A stretch of DNA of 27,162 bases from Bacteroidales bacterium UBA1187 (GTDB taxonomy: Bacteria > Bacteroidota > Bacteroidia > Bacteroidales > Paludibacteraceae). Position numbers and translations under genes: made by a program. This document shows positions 14,098-22,806 of this stretch, piece after piece. Numbering within the stretch: position 1 is the first letter of the stretch; every line of letters starts with the position of its first letter. The notes under the pieces are model-generated. The model worked only from the letters and a program-made list of their open reading frames with translations. It was not told the origin of the DNA and searched no databases. The stretch spans positions 84,510 to 111,671 of the forward strand of contig DBYL01000025.1 of the NCBI GenBank assembly GCA_002309835.1, given 5' to 3'.

Positions 14098-16515
14098 CAG
14101 GCCGCGGGGCGTACAGAGACTCAGCGGATAGCGATGACCGGAGAGGTCCTTGCCGGTAGCACCGTCGTAGTACATGCAATATTCGTTCAACTCAGTAGCA
14201 AAATCCCAGACGTTATAACACATCGCCTGTATCTCAAACGGCACACCTTTGATGGCGCCGCGGTATTTGAGACGCAGGTCGAAGTTAAAGAACGAGTCGG
14301 TACGTTCGCCGAAGTTCGCGTCCTTCACGTTGATGCCTCGTGTGTTTGCCGCCCAGACGATGGCTTGCGAATGACCGGCCGCATCGGTATCTATGTACGT
14401 ACGGTAATGAGAGAACGGTATTCCGTCGCGGAACTTACCGCTCAGGCTCAGTTGCCAATTCTCGGTAATATTCACGCCTAACTGCAATCGCGCTACATAA
14501 GCACGGTCTTGATTGAGACGTCCCAAGGAACGAATAGCTGCATCCGATTGCTGCATATTCCCGTTGATGAGAGAACTATTCGGGCTGGCAAGCGACTCGC
14601 TGAGCACCTGTATATCGCCTGTCTGCATTCCATTACCGAGGGCAGACACACCGGACACACATTCGCTTTGCCAACTGAACGAGACAAAGACTTTCTTGCC
14701 GTTATACGTATATTTGACGACGTTGGAAACGAAGACCGGCGTATTGAAGATGCCACCACCGGTAAACGGCGCAGGGCACACTTCATAATAGCGCTCCTGC
14801 GGCTTCATCCGATAGATGTTATAACTCAAATTATCACCTTCTTCCTGTTTCACGGCAATAGGTTCATAACTGTCGACACTCTCCTCTGCCAAACGCACCG
14901 ACCAGGTATTATAGTATTTCTTAAAACTGGACAGGATACTGATCTCATGCCGACCGATGGTAAAGACAATCGGTATATCCACCGCCACGTACTGCGGTTG
15001 TTTGAGTCCTTTAGCGATGCGATGATATTTACCTCCGGTGGTGGTCAGCAGGGTGTTCGTTCCGGCATAATAGACTTCGCCGCTGAGGTAGTTGTTACTC
15101 AGGAATTGGATCTGCTCGTAGGTATAAGGAATGCGATAATTCGCCGCGATAAGATCCATGCGGAACCATTTGACGGGTTCGATGTGTATCGCTGCTTTCG
15201 CTTCCCAGGAAGGAGTGACGATGTGCTTGCTGGACACGAGTATACCGTCGAGTGTCGCAGCGAACTCTCCGCGCAGCCTCAGCCACGGCAACACTTGATG
15301 GTCCGCCTCGATGGTCACTGCGTTCTCTAACATACCTGCGTTGAACGCACCGGAAGACCAATGATAGTCGTACAGTGCTACAGGAGACGGTTGGTTATCC
15401 CCCTGCAGGTAAACGGCATTGGTCCACTCGGTCTGCGAAGGACGGAAAGCGAGGAAAGAGTTATATCCCTCCACGTGCAGTTGTAACCAAGGGAGTATCT
15501 GAAAACGATAGTCCACTGCCCAGTTCAGTTCATGCGTATGTCCGTCCGCATACCAGGGTTCGAAAGCCTCGCCATCCACATCCAAGATATTTCGTGCAAA
15601 GTCTGACTGACGATGTTGATCACGTTGTAATCCATAGGTAAGACCAGTTGTCAGCATCCCTCGGAGACCGAAGTCTTTGCGTCCATAGATAGAGAAAGAG
15701 TGCTTCAACTGGTGCGCTACCTCATTGTCGTTATAGCCGAACTCACTGTATCCATCTCCGCGATAACCGACTCGCAGAATATAATATATCGCATCGAAGG
15801 CCTTGTTAGTATCTACCGGCAACTGTCCGTCTAACTGCAGGTGGTAATAATCCTCATCGTAGGCGCCATAGATGCCGTCTTGGTTATATTTTGGTTGCCG
15901 CCGCATACCATAGTCGGCATTGAGATGCATGGTATAGGTCTTTCCGCGAACGGGTATGCCATAAGTAACGTCCACATTCCCTGCGCCTACCAGATGACGG
16001 CGGTAGTTAAGCGGCGCATCGTTATAACGACGTTTGATGGCGGAATTGCCTTCCTGCAGTTCTTGCAGCCACTTGGCAGAGATGCTATAACCTCCTACGT
16101 TTCCTCCCTGTCCGGATATACGCACACGGTTCGGCAGTACCGAGTCGCGTTGCCAAACTACCGCTCCGCGGTTATAGTCGATGGCCATCGAATGGAAGAA
16201 CATATCGGGCGTATAGAGTGCATCGCCTGCCGATATACGACTGTCCACACGGAAGCCATCTATATAATAGCGATTCCACCGATATGAGTTTCCGTTAATC
16301 GAGAAGAGCAGCGGTTCCGGTGTAGCCCACTCGCCTGTCGTCTCCGAGGAATAGACCGTGAAGTCACAGTTGTTATCCAAGAAATGCTTGAGTTCACCCC
16401 ATTGATACCACTCGCGGAACCATTCTGCGTTCACTGTATCGCGGCCGAAGTTCGCTGCCGCAAAAAGCGGAAGCATCCAAACGAAGGCAAGTATGGAGGC
16501 GAACAAACGTCTCAT
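14056..16515 (-). CDS. TonB-dependent-receptor-like outer-membrane beta-barrel protein
   Basis: This 819-residue protein has a signal peptide (MRRLFASILAFVWMLPLFAA). There is no N-terminal CarboxypepD_reg-like domain and no clear TonB box. Residues about 70-160 resemble a plug ('RYYIDGFRVDSRIS', 'VRISGQGGNVGGYS'), and the rest is a long run of alternating barrel strands with Tyr/Asp-rich loops. The end 'PRGLLLTCSVGL' is the last strand as in Bacteroidota receptors, with five extra residues. It overlaps the upstream outer-membrane protein gene by ATGA, so the two are co-translated. I infer an outer-membrane protein that may transport a ligand or only form a structural barrel; the missing TonB box leaves energised transport unproven. 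Confidence 0.78.
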   Translation of the reverse strand: MRRLFASILAFVWMLPLFAAANFGRDTVNAEWFREWYQWGELKHFLDNNCDFTVYSSETTGEWATPEPLLFSINGNSYRWNRYYIDGFRVDSRISAGDALYTPDMFFHSMAIDYNRGAVVWQRDSVLPNRVRISGQGGNVGGYSISAKWLQELQEGNSAIKRRYNDAPLNYRRHLVGAGNVDVTYGIPVRGKTYTMHLNADYGMRRQPKYNQDGIYGAYDEDYYHLQLDGQLPVDTNKAFDAIYYILRVGYRGDGYSEFGYNDNEVAHQLKHSFSIYGRKDFGLRGMLTTGLTYGLQRDQHRQSDFARNILDVDGEAFEPWYADGHTHELNWAVDYRFQILPWLQLHVEGYNSFLAFRPSQTEWTNAVYLQGDNQPSPVALYDYHWSSGAFNAGMLENAVTIEADHQVLPWLRLRGEFAATLDGILVSSKHIVTPSWEAKAAIHIEPVKWFRMDLIAANYRIPYTYEQIQFLSNNYLSGEVYYAGTNTLLTTTGGKYHRIAKGLKQPQYVAVDIPIVFTIGRHEISILSSFKKYYNTWSVRLAEESVDSYEPIAVKQEEGDNLSYNIYRMKPQERYYEVCPAPFTGGGIFNTPVFVSNVVKYTYNGKKVFVSFSWQSECVSGVSALGNGMQTGDIQVLSESLASPNSSLINGNMQQSDAAIRSLGRLNQDRAYVARLQLGVNITENWQLSLSGKFRDGIPFSHYRTYIDTDAAGHSQAIVWAANTRGINVKDANFGERTDSFFNFDLRLKYRGAIKGVPFEIQAMCYNVWDFATELNEYCMYYDGATGKDLSGHRYPLSLCTPRGLLLTCSVGLNKNKE

Positions 16516-17363
16516 GAGCGATCTTTGCGTTTCAAGATATCAATGTTATAGACCAGTCCGACACGTATCTGGTGGAACGGATAATCTTTAATGCCGTATT
16601 GGTACTGTACGTAGGGTTCAAAACCTTTGACATGTCCGGCTGCGCGGAACTTAAGCGTCATCGGCGCATCCCCGTAGCGTTCCCAACCTACGTATCCACC
16701 CCAAGTGGCGAGAAAAGAGAAATACTCATGACGTAACTGCGTCTGCAGACCGTACATGACGGCATCGTTCTGTCGCGATTGACCTGTCTGCCAACAGAGG
16801 AAGCCCACCGAACCGGCAAAGCGCAGTTCGACAACATCCTTGATGGAGAAGGACTCGCCTATACTGAGGTCGAAGAAATAGCCCGGACTATCATAATGAC
16901 GTTTGCGGTCGTATTGTTCTCCGCTGGCTGTTTTCACACCCAAGCGCACCGTCATTTGCGGGATATACTTGGCGTTAGCGGTCTTGAACCATTCATTATG
17001 CAGCACCTGCACATCTGTGGACAGATACACATCACCGGCACCCGAACCTTTGCCGTCCGCCTGCTCATACCATCCGTATAGCGGCATCCACACGCTGATA
17101 TTTGCCCAGCGCGTGAAGACAGGCACACAAACGCGCGCAAAGATATCCGCCGTCTTGCTATTGTCATAGCCGAAATAACCTTCTCCGGCCAACTCCACAC
17201 GCAGTTGGCTCTGCGTACGTCCGTCGAGCATGTCGATCACAGGCAATGCATTAGGGCCGAAGAATGCCGGTGCAACTCCGGTGGGTTCGAAAGCATAAAG
17301 TACCGAACTAAAGGTCATTAACAAACCGACCAGACTATATTTACATGCGGAAGGTGAACACAT
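16512..17363 (-). CDS. Outer-membrane beta-barrel protein, unknown function
   Basis: This 283-residue protein has a signal peptide with hydrophobic core 'SLVGLLMTFSSVLYA'. Its body alternates polar and aromatic residues like a transmembrane beta-barrel ('SVWMPLYGWYEQADG', 'MTVRLGVKTASGEQYD', 'YFFDLSIGESFSI') and ends with 'QIRVGLVYNIDIL', a plausible closing strand. No specific family was recognised. The start at 17363 overlaps the gtrA-like gene by 23 nt; it is the only start that supplies a complete signal peptide. Its ATGA overlap with the receptor-like gene suggests that the two barrel proteins work together. Confidence 0.75.
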   Translation of the reverse strand: MCSPSACKYSLVGLLMTFSSVLYAFEPTGVAPAFFGPNALPVIDMLDGRTQSQLRVELAGEGYFGYDNSKTADIFARVCVPVFTRWANISVWMPLYGWYEQADGKGSGAGDVYLSTDVQVLHNEWFKTANAKYIPQMTVRLGVKTASGEQYDRKRHYDSPGYFFDLSIGESFSIKDVVELRFAGSVGFLCWQTGQSRQNDAVMYGLQTQLRHEYFSFLATWGGYVGWERYGDAPMTLKFRAAGHVKGFEPYVQYQYGIKDYPFHQIRVGLVYNIDILKRKDRS

Positions 17364-17736
17364 AATTCATCGAGAAATTCCAGAGGGTGACACATAGGAT
17401 CGCAAATAACTTACTGAGATAGAAATTGAGATGCGCCTTCTCATGCAGCAAGTATAGAATGAGGTTATTGAGCCCCAAACCAATGATGGCAATAACGACA
17501 AAAGTGAAATACTCACGAGCTATCTCACCACTCTCACTTTGGAACGTCCAGAGGCGATTCCATAGGTAGTTATTCGTGGCGGCAAGGATGAAACCGAGCG
17601 AGTTACTGAAGTATTTGTTCCATTTCAGTTTCTCTTTGCAAAGCCACGTGACGCCGAAGTCCACTACCATTCCGGACGCTCCGACGATGCCGAAGCGAAT
17701 GAAACGGATGAGTATGTCGATCCACGCACTATTCAT
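17341..17736 (-). CDS. GtrA-family membrane protein
   Basis: This 131-residue protein has four hydrophobic segments (residues about 10-30, 40-58, 74-95 and 104-126) and the family hallmarks 'RFGIVGASGMVVDFG' and 'NYLWNRLWTFQS', with a closing 'NFSMNYVFTFRM'. GtrA proteins are thought to flip polyprenyl-linked sugars across the inner membrane, supplying glycosyltransferases on the periplasmic side. Here it overlaps the GT39 gene upstream by 8 nt, exactly the partner expected. Family membership is firm; the sugar is unknown. Confidence 0.93.
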   Translation of the reverse strand: MNSAWIDILIRFIRFGIVGASGMVVDFGVTWLCKEKLKWNKYFSNSLGFILAATNNYLWNRLWTFQSESGEIAREYFTFVVIAIIGLGLNNLILYLLHEKAHLNFYLSKLFAILCVTLWNFSMNYVFTFRM

Positions 17737-19066
17737 GAAGATCTTCTGGGGTCAGTGAGTCTACAATATATACCTTGCCGAAGCGATGCACGCAGGCGGG
17801 TTGGCCAAGCAGGTCTCGCTCCAAATGGAGCAGGTCGTATTGGGTGTAGCGGTCGTAAGCATTGCGCACCAGCACCGCTTGGTCGTCATAATAGAAACGA
17901 TAGAGCGAAGGCGTCTGGAAAGAGCCATCGAAGACTACCGGCAAGCCTTGTGCCTCTTCGTGAATAGTTTCCATCTGCGCTTGCTTGCCGGTGAGGCCGG
18001 TCTGCGGAGGCAGGATATTGAGCATCAGTACAACACGGGCGATAAGCAATAAACTTGCCAAGCTGCCGAACGCAATCGTGATTCCGCGGTTCCATATACG
18101 CTCTTCTTCCGCAAGCAGGATGATAGCCGGAATACTCGTTACCATCGTCCAGTGCGGTTCTACATGCCCACGGAACGACATCAGCAAGAAGAATAGTTGG
18201 AAGCCCCAAACGGTCCAGGCCAACGTACGACGGAAGAGGTCTTCGCTACGCAGTGCTTTTGCACCAAGCCACAACATCAACGCCCACACCAAAGGATTGA
18301 ATACCGCCCATTGGTTAGGAATAAACTCCAATGTGAAGAGCGGTTTGTATGCCTCCGAACGGGATACCAGATGATATGTGAAGGACGGGAAATTATTCGC
18401 ATACTGCCACCATAGATGCGGGAGCATCAGCACAGCTGCGATGCCTACTGCCGTCCAAGCCTTACCATCCTTGAGCAACCGCCAGTTAGCTGCTACAGTC
18501 AATGCGATCACCAGCACTGCTATATACTTGCTATACAGCATTCCAGCCATGCTGATGCCGAGGAGGATGGTGTTAGGGGTGAGGGGATTAGAGGTGAGGG
18601 GATTAGGGGTATTTAGATGACGACGATACGCATAGTAGAACAGGGCTGCGAAGAACAGCAGCGGTGCATCAGGTGTGGTTAAAAAACCATACGCACAGAA
18701 CATTGGCAGCGAAGCGGCGACTACTATAAAGGTGAAAGGTGAACGGTGAGAGGTGAGAGGATCCTTTTTCTCTTCAAGGGTTCTCCAGACGACATAGACC
18801 GTGGCTACATGCAGCAGGACGGTGACCAGACGGACGCTGAGGTTCTTGAGGATCAAGTGCGTGCCGGGAATAAGCAGGTCGCTGAAAGCGGTCATCAGTC
18901 CTACCATCGGCGGATGGTCAAAATAGCCCCAGGCGAGGAACTGACCGTACAGCCGGTAATAGGCTTCGTCCGCATGTATCTCACAAAACATCGCGCATAG
19001 GAGGTCGAGCACACCCCAGAGGAGTAGCCAGAGTCCTATGCGCGATGCGTTGCGTGTTTGGGTCAT
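17729..19066 (-). CDS. GT39 (ArnT/PMT-type) membrane glycosyltransferase
   Basis: This 445-residue integral membrane protein has about ten membrane segments. The catalytic N-terminal loop 'HADEAYYRLYGQFLAWGYFD', ending in HPP, is typical of the GT39/ArnT superfamily, which transfers a sugar from a polyprenyl-phosphate donor to lipid A or proteins in the periplasm; a soluble C-terminal part follows. The ATG at 19066 lies one base after the dnaJ stop; an upstream start at 19123 would lie inside dnaJ. Two heptamer-repeat stretches lie within the gene, encoding Pro/Asn/Thr-rich cytoplasmic or loop segments (NTPNPLTSNPLTPN, and PLTSHRSPFT). With GtrA downstream it probably forms a periplasmic glycan-modifying pair. 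Confidence 0.88.
   Translation of the reverse strand: MTQTRNASRIGLWLLLWGVLDLLCAMFCEIHADEAYYRLYGQFLAWGYFDHPPMVGLMTAFSDLLIPGTHLILKNLSVRLVTVLLHVATVYVVWRTLEEKKDPLTSHRSPFTFIVVAASLPMFCAYGFLTTPDAPLLFFAALFYYAYRRHLNTPNPLTSNPLTPNTILLGISMAGMLYSKYIAVLVIALTVAANWRLLKDGKAWTAVGIAAVLMLPHLWWQYANNFPSFTYHLVSRSEAYKPLFTLEFIPNQWAVFNPLVWALMLWLGAKALRSEDLFRRTLAWTVWGFQLFFLLMSFRGHVEPHWTMVTSIPAIILLAEEERIWNRGITIAFGSLASLLLIARVVLMLNILPPQTGLTGKQAQMETIHEEAQGLPVVFDGSFQTPSLYRFYYDDQAVLVRNAYDRYTQYDLLHLERDLLGQPACVHRFGKVYIVDSLTPEDLHE
18572..18613 (+). repeat. Heptamer-type tandem repeat inside the GT39 gene
   Basis: On the plus strand about six units with period 7 alternate GTGAGGG/GGTGAGG and GATTAG types. On the coding (minus) strand they encode the loop segment NTPNPLTSNPLTPN, which looks like low-complexity insertion between membrane segments. 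Confidence 0.7.
18731..18760 (+). repeat. Heptamer tandem repeat inside the GT39 gene (second)
   Basis: Four units follow each other exactly: GGTGAAA, GGTGAAC and two GGTGAGA. The gene is on the opposite strand, where they encode a Ser/Pro/Thr-rich loop (PLTSHRSPFT). Confidence 0.8.
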
Positions 19067-19067
19067 A

Positions 19068-20231
19068 TTACAGGCCGAATAGATGTTGGAAGAAGTTCTT
19101 CTTATCTGCAGCCCCCGGAGCAATGTTCGGGCTGCTCTGCAGTTGTTCGATGAGCTTACGCTCGTCTTTGTTCAGTTTCTCAGGGATATAGACGCCTACG
19201 TTGATAAGCAAATCACCCTGACCATAGTTGCGGCCGTACTGGTCGATACGCGGCAGACCCTTACCTCTCATCCGCAGCACTTTTCCGGGTTGCGTACCCG
19301 GGGTGATGGTGATCTTCACGTCGCCCGTGAGCGTAGGTATCTGTACCTGCCCGCCGAGGACAGCAGTAGGCATGTCCAGCAGCAGGTTGTATATCAGGTC
19401 ACTCTCCTGGCGAACGAAGTCCTTATGCTCCTCTTCCTCGATGAGCACGAGCAGGTCGCCGTTGACGCCTCCGTGCGGAGCAGCGTTACCCTTACCAGGC
19501 ACGGTGAGCTGCATTCCACCCGCTACGCCCGCAGGGATAGTGATGGTGATGATCTCTTCATCGCGAATCACACCCTGACCGCCGCATTTCGGACATTTAT
19601 TCTTGATGATCTTGCCTTCGCCGCCGCAGGTGTTGCACTCAGCTTGAACCTGCATCATGCCAAAGATTCCGCGCTGCTGACGGATGACGCGGCCCGAGCC
19701 CTTACAGGTCGGACAAGTCTCGGTGTTACCGTCCGCACTACCCGAGCCATGACAGTCTTTGCATTGCACGAGCTTGCGCACTTTGATCTTCTTCTCGCAG
19801 CCGGCAGCTATCTCTTCGAGCGTCAGACGCACTTTGACACGCATGTCGGAGCCACGACGCACACGCGGACCGCGACTACGACTGCCACCCATGAACATAC
19901 TTCCGATGTCACCGATGTCAAAGCCTGCACCCTCGAAGATATCACCGAAATGGCTGAAGATATCCTCCATCGACATGCCACCGCCGCTGAAGCCACCTGC
20001 GCCACCCATGCCGGCGAAGCCGTACTGGTCATAGCGCTGCCGTTTCTGCGGGTCGGACAGCACCTCATACGCCTCTGCCGCCTCTTTGAATTTCTCCTCG
20101 GCCTCCTTATCGCCCGGGTTTTTGTCCGGGTGATACTGGATAGCTTTCTTGCGGTAGGCTTTCTTTATCTCTTCCGCACTGGCCGTCTTCTCGACGCCAA
20201 GCACTTCATAGTAATCACGTTTCTCTGCCAT
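19068..20231 (-). CDS. dnaJ: Chaperone protein DnaJ
   Basis: This 387-residue Hsp40 co-chaperone stimulates the ATPase of DnaK and delivers unfolded proteins. The J domain carries HPD at residues 34-36. A Gly-rich linker (about 75-120) follows, then four zinc-binding CxxCxGxG motifs (CKDCHGSG, CPTCKGSG, CNTCGGEG, CPKCGGQG) and the C-terminal substrate-binding domains ending in 'FFQHLFGL'. Length matches the family. It follows grpE by 22 nt, a gap made of heptamer repeats, and precedes the GT39 gene by one base. dnaK is not in the window. Confidence 0.98.
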   Translation of the reverse strand: MAEKRDYYEVLGVEKTASAEEIKKAYRKKAIQYHPDKNPGDKEAEEKFKEAAEAYEVLSDPQKRQRYDQYGFAGMGGAGGFSGGGMSMEDIFSHFGDIFEGAGFDIGDIGSMFMGGSRSRGPRVRRGSDMRVKVRLTLEEIAAGCEKKIKVRKLVQCKDCHGSGSADGNTETCPTCKGSGRVIRQQRGIFGMMQVQAECNTCGGEGKIIKNKCPKCGGQGVIRDEEIITITIPAGVAGGMQLTVPGKGNAAPHGGVNGDLLVLIEEEEHKDFVRQESDLIYNLLLDMPTAVLGGQVQIPTLTGDVKITITPGTQPGKVLRMRGKGLPRIDQYGRNYGQGDLLINVGVYIPEKLNKDERKLIEQLQSSPNIAPGAADKKNFFQHLFGL

Positions 20232-20237
20232 AAATTC

Positions 20238-20258
20238 GTTTAGTGTTTAGGGTTTATT
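20238..20258 (+). repeat. Heptamer tandem repeat at the grpE-dnaJ junction
   Basis: Three units GTTTAGT, GTTTAGG and GTTTATT on the plus strand cover the gap between the two minus-strand genes and include the grpE stop codon (20254-20256). The first unit type matches those in the protease-xth gap. Confidence 0.75.
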
Positions 20259-20808
20259 CGCCGACGACCACCTTAGCGAAGCGGATGACCTTATCGCCGA
20301 GTTTGTATCCGCGTTGCGTGCAGTCAATCACTTTGCCTTTCTTGTCCTCACCGGCCGCGAAGGTCGTCACGGCCTCGTGCTCGTCGGTATTGAAGTCCAC
20401 ACCTTCGGTCTCGATAGGGTGCACGTCATGTTTGTCGAGGAAGGACAGGAACTTCTGCTGAATCAATTTGATACCTTCGCGCAGCGCCTCGATATCATCG
20501 GTTTTCTGCATGGCCTCCGTGGCCCGCTCGAAGTCATCCACGAGGGGAAGCATCTCCGTGAAGATCCGCTCACCGGCGGTCTCCATCAGTTCCAGCTTCT
20601 CCTTGTTCGTACGACGACGGAAATTATCGAACTCCGCCATCATACGTAGGTTCTTATCCTCCAGCTCCTCAATACGAGCTTGCAGTTCTTCAATCGTCGG
20701 TCCTTGCGCCTCCTGGGTTTGTTCCGCATCATTAAGCTGCTCCGCAGCATCATTGAGCACCTCTGGTGCGCTCATTTCATCATTTATTATCTTATCTTTT
20801 TTGCTCAT
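20254..20808 (-). CDS. grpE: Nucleotide exchange factor GrpE
   Basis: This 184-residue protein releases ADP from DnaK. An acidic, disordered N-terminus is followed by a long coiled coil ('TIEELQARIEELEDKN', residues about 37-60) and 'MAEFDNFRRRTNKEKLEL', the GrpE signature region. The C-terminal beta-wing has 'VDFNTDEHEAVTTFA' and 'KGYKLGDKVIRFAKVVVGE'-like residues (here QRGYKLGDKVIR). Ordinary length. The gene is followed by dnaJ. Heat-shock control is expected but no CIRCE element is visible upstream; only a small inverted repeat at 20848-20862 lies there. Confidence 0.97.
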   Translation of the reverse strand: MSKKDKIINDEMSAPEVLNDAAEQLNDAEQTQEAQGPTIEELQARIEELEDKNLRMMAEFDNFRRRTNKEKLELMETAGERIFTEMLPLVDDFERATEAMQKTDDIEALREGIKLIQQKFLSFLDKHDVHPIETEGVDFNTDEHEAVTTFAAGEDKKGKVIDCTQRGYKLGDKVIRFAKVVVGE

Positions 20809-20847
20809 ATGCTAAGTATAATTATTCGAATTGTCATGTTCAAATTC

Positions 20848-20862
20848 TATGCCATCGGCATA
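20848..20862. repeat. Inverted repeat upstream of grpE
   Basis: TATGCC-ATC-GGCATA is a perfect 6-bp inverted repeat in the 69-bp gap between the DUF3667 gene and grpE. It lacks a T-run. It could be an operator or an attenuated terminator of the upstream gene; it does not match the CIRCE consensus. Confidence 0.4.
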
Positions 20863-20877
20863 TAGACTGCCATTTTG

Positions 20878-21750
20878 TCATATTACACAGAAAACCGTGC
20901 GCCATAATGTACTGTACCATTTACGTCCGAAGAGCTGCTGGTAGTCGATGAACATGATGACATAAGTCACATACCTCGGGAATGCGAAGGGGTGAAGTGA
21001 TAAGGTCGGTTGTATCCAGCCAACTACTAACACCCAGATCGTATTCACAAACTGCAGTTGCGCAGCCACAAATATCACAATCGTCAGTATTTCCGGGAAG
21101 TTATAGTTCGCCTGCTTCTCCTTCGGTTCGACATAAGGGTTCTCGCGACGAGGGGACTTGCGGAAGAGCAACCATGCGAAGAATATTGAGAAGAACGAAG
21201 AGGCCAGCAGGCCGAACGCCATATTCTCTTCTTTCCATAGACGATATTTATCCATGTAATGGAAGCATGTTATTAACGGCTTGACTATTTCTCTATCTTG
21301 CTCTGTCTGCCCTTCTTTCGATAGTTCGCGCTCAAAACGCACCGCCAGCGACTCGCCTTTATCCACTTTGGCGGGCACGATAGCCAATGCGACAGCGAGC
21401 ATTAAAGTCGTACCAACCAGGAATTCAAAGGGCCTTAGGAATCTGCGTCGCTTGCCGTTGATGAAATCCGATATCACGTATCCGGGGCGCCAGAATAATT
21501 GCCATAATGTCCGCCAGAACTCCACCTCTCCCAAGTCAGAAAGGAGGATACGGACGACCGTGAAGAACGTGATTCGTCCTTGTATGCCCTCCTGCGCAGA
21601 GGCCGTCTCACTCTCTTCCTCTCCGTAGGACTCTTGCTTGTGGTGCCAGTCCTCTATATGCGTCTGCGTCCATTCTTTGGATGAACGCGCTCTCTGCCGC
21701 ATCGTCTGCCACCACACTCTTACCTTATTGGGTTTTTTATCTTTCTTCAT
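20878..21750 (-). CDS. DUF3667-like membrane protein
   Basis: This 290-residue protein starts at the ATG at 21750; a longer TTG start at 21774 would overlap a promoter-like TACTTTTG and is less likely. The N-terminal 80 residues are basic then acidic and soluble. Then comes the segment 'TLWQLFWRPGYVISDFINGK' followed by RRRFLRPFEFL, which matches the DUF3667 pattern (RPG...I.DYI.GKR...Y..PF.FL) as I remember it. There are about five hydrophobic segments (about 110-130, 190-210, 235-255, 262-280 and the end). The function of the family is unknown. It lies 39 nt after the ruvB stop and may be co-transcribed with ruvB. Confidence 0.68.
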   Translation of the reverse strand: MKKDKKPNKVRVWWQTMRQRARSSKEWTQTHIEDWHHKQESYGEEESETASAQEGIQGRITFFTVVRILLSDLGEVEFWRTLWQLFWRPGYVISDFINGKRRRFLRPFEFLVGTTLMLAVALAIVPAKVDKGESLAVRFERELSKEGQTEQDREIVKPLITCFHYMDKYRLWKEENMAFGLLASSFFSIFFAWLLFRKSPRRENPYVEPKEKQANYNFPEILTIVIFVAAQLQFVNTIWVLVVGWIQPTLSLHPFAFPRYVTYVIMFIDYQQLFGRKWYSTLWRTVFCVI

Positions 21751-21789
21751 GTCTTTCAACTTTTGCAACTGCAAAAGTACTGCTTGATT

Positions 21790-22806
21790 TTAGAAGATGG
21801 ACTGTTGGCCATCGGGGCTGAGGGGTGTCTTACCGAGGTGCTTGTAGGCCAGTTCGGTAGCTTCGCGGCCACGCGGGGTTCGTTTGATGAAACCTTCTTT
21901 GATGAGGAAGGGTTCGTACACGTCTTCGATAGTGCCTGCATCTTCGCCCATGGCGGTGGCAATGGTGTTAAGACCAACAGGTCCGCCGCGGAACTTATCA
22001 ATGATGGTCAGCAGCAGTTTATTATCTATCTGGTCGAGACCGAAGGTATCGATATTCAGCGCCTCGAGGGCGTACTGAGCTATCTCGAGGTCAATCGTGC
22101 CATCACCCTTGACTTGCGCGAAGTCACGCACGCGGCGCAGCAGAGCGTTGGCGATACGAGGCGTACCACGTGAACGGCGGGCAATCTCGCCTGCTGCTTT
22201 CTCATTGATCTCCACGCCGAGGAGACGTGCGCTACGCTTGACGATACCGGCGAGGATATCCGCATCGTAATACTCGAGATGGCAGTTGATGCCGAAACGC
22301 GCACGGAGCGGCGAGGTCAAGAGGCCTTGACGCGTGGTAGCACCGATGAGCGTGAAATGGTTAAGGTCAATCTGGATAGTACGTGCGGACGGACCTTTGT
22401 CTATCATGATGTCGATACGATAGTCCTCCATCGCGGAGTAGAGGTACTCCTCGACAATTGGCGAGAGACGATGTATCTCATCGATGAAAAGGACGTCATT
22501 GGGTTCGAGCGAGGTGAGCAGACCAGCCAGGTCACCGGGCTTATCGAGTACCGGACCGGAAGTGACCTTAAAGCCTACACCCAGTTCGTTTGCGATGATG
22601 TTCGCCAGCGTCGTCTTACCGAGTCCCGGAGGGCCGAAGAGCAACACGTGATCGAGACTCTCTTCACGCAGCTTCGCTGCCTCGACGAAGATCTTGAGGT
22701 TAGACGTCACCTTACTCTGGCCGGCAAAGTCGGCAAAGCATAAAGGGCGGAGCGCGTTGTCCTGCTCCTTCTCGGACATCTGTTGTCGGATATCAAATTC
22801 AGCCAT
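21790..22806 (-). CDS. ruvB: Holliday junction branch migration helicase RuvB
   Basis: This 338-residue AAA+ motor drives branch migration of Holliday junctions with RuvA. Walker A GPPGLGKT is at residues 58-65, Walker B 'VLFIDEIHRL', sensor 1 'TLIGATTR', the Arg-finger region 'SPLRARFGI', sensor 2 'RSRGTPRIANALLRR', and the C-terminal winged helix with 'TPRGREATELAYKHLG'. Full length. Its start overlaps the stop of the upstream ABC ATPase by 8 nt. Neither ruvA nor ruvC is in the window. Confidence 0.98.
   Translation of the reverse strand: MAEFDIRQQMSEKEQDNALRPLCFADFAGQSKVTSNLKIFVEAAKLREESLDHVLLFGPPGLGKTTLANIIANELGVGFKVTSGPVLDKPGDLAGLLTSLEPNDVLFIDEIHRLSPIVEEYLYSAMEDYRIDIMIDKGPSARTIQIDLNHFTLIGATTRQGLLTSPLRARFGINCHLEYYDADILAGIVKRSARLLGVEINEKAAGEIARRSRGTPRIANALLRRVRDFAQVKGDGTIDLEIAQYALEALNIDTFGLDQIDNKLLLTIIDKFRGGPVGLNTIATAMGEDAGTIEDVYEPFLIKEGFIKRTPRGREATELAYKHLGKTPLSPDGQQSIF

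Noticed and set aside
14509..15330. 273-residue plus-strand frame within the receptor-like gene
   Set aside because: Antisense to a gene with a signal peptide and barrel pattern; composition (His/Arg/Ile-rich) is that of a shadow frame.
19083..20243. 386-residue open frame on the plus strand opposite dnaJ
   Set aside because: It is the mirror frame of dnaJ; long antisense frames are common with this codon use. The translated sequence shows no family pattern.
20848..20862. CIRCE heat-shock operator before grpE-dnaJ
   Set aside because: The inverted repeat is only 6 bp with a 3-bp centre and does not match TTAGCACTC-N9-GAGTGCTAA.
21772..21779. TACTTTTG on the minus strand as a -7 element for the DUF3667 gene
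   Set aside because: It fits TAnnTTTG, but no TTTG-like box lies 19-21 bp upstream, so I did not list it as a promoter. It still argues against a TTG start at 21774.
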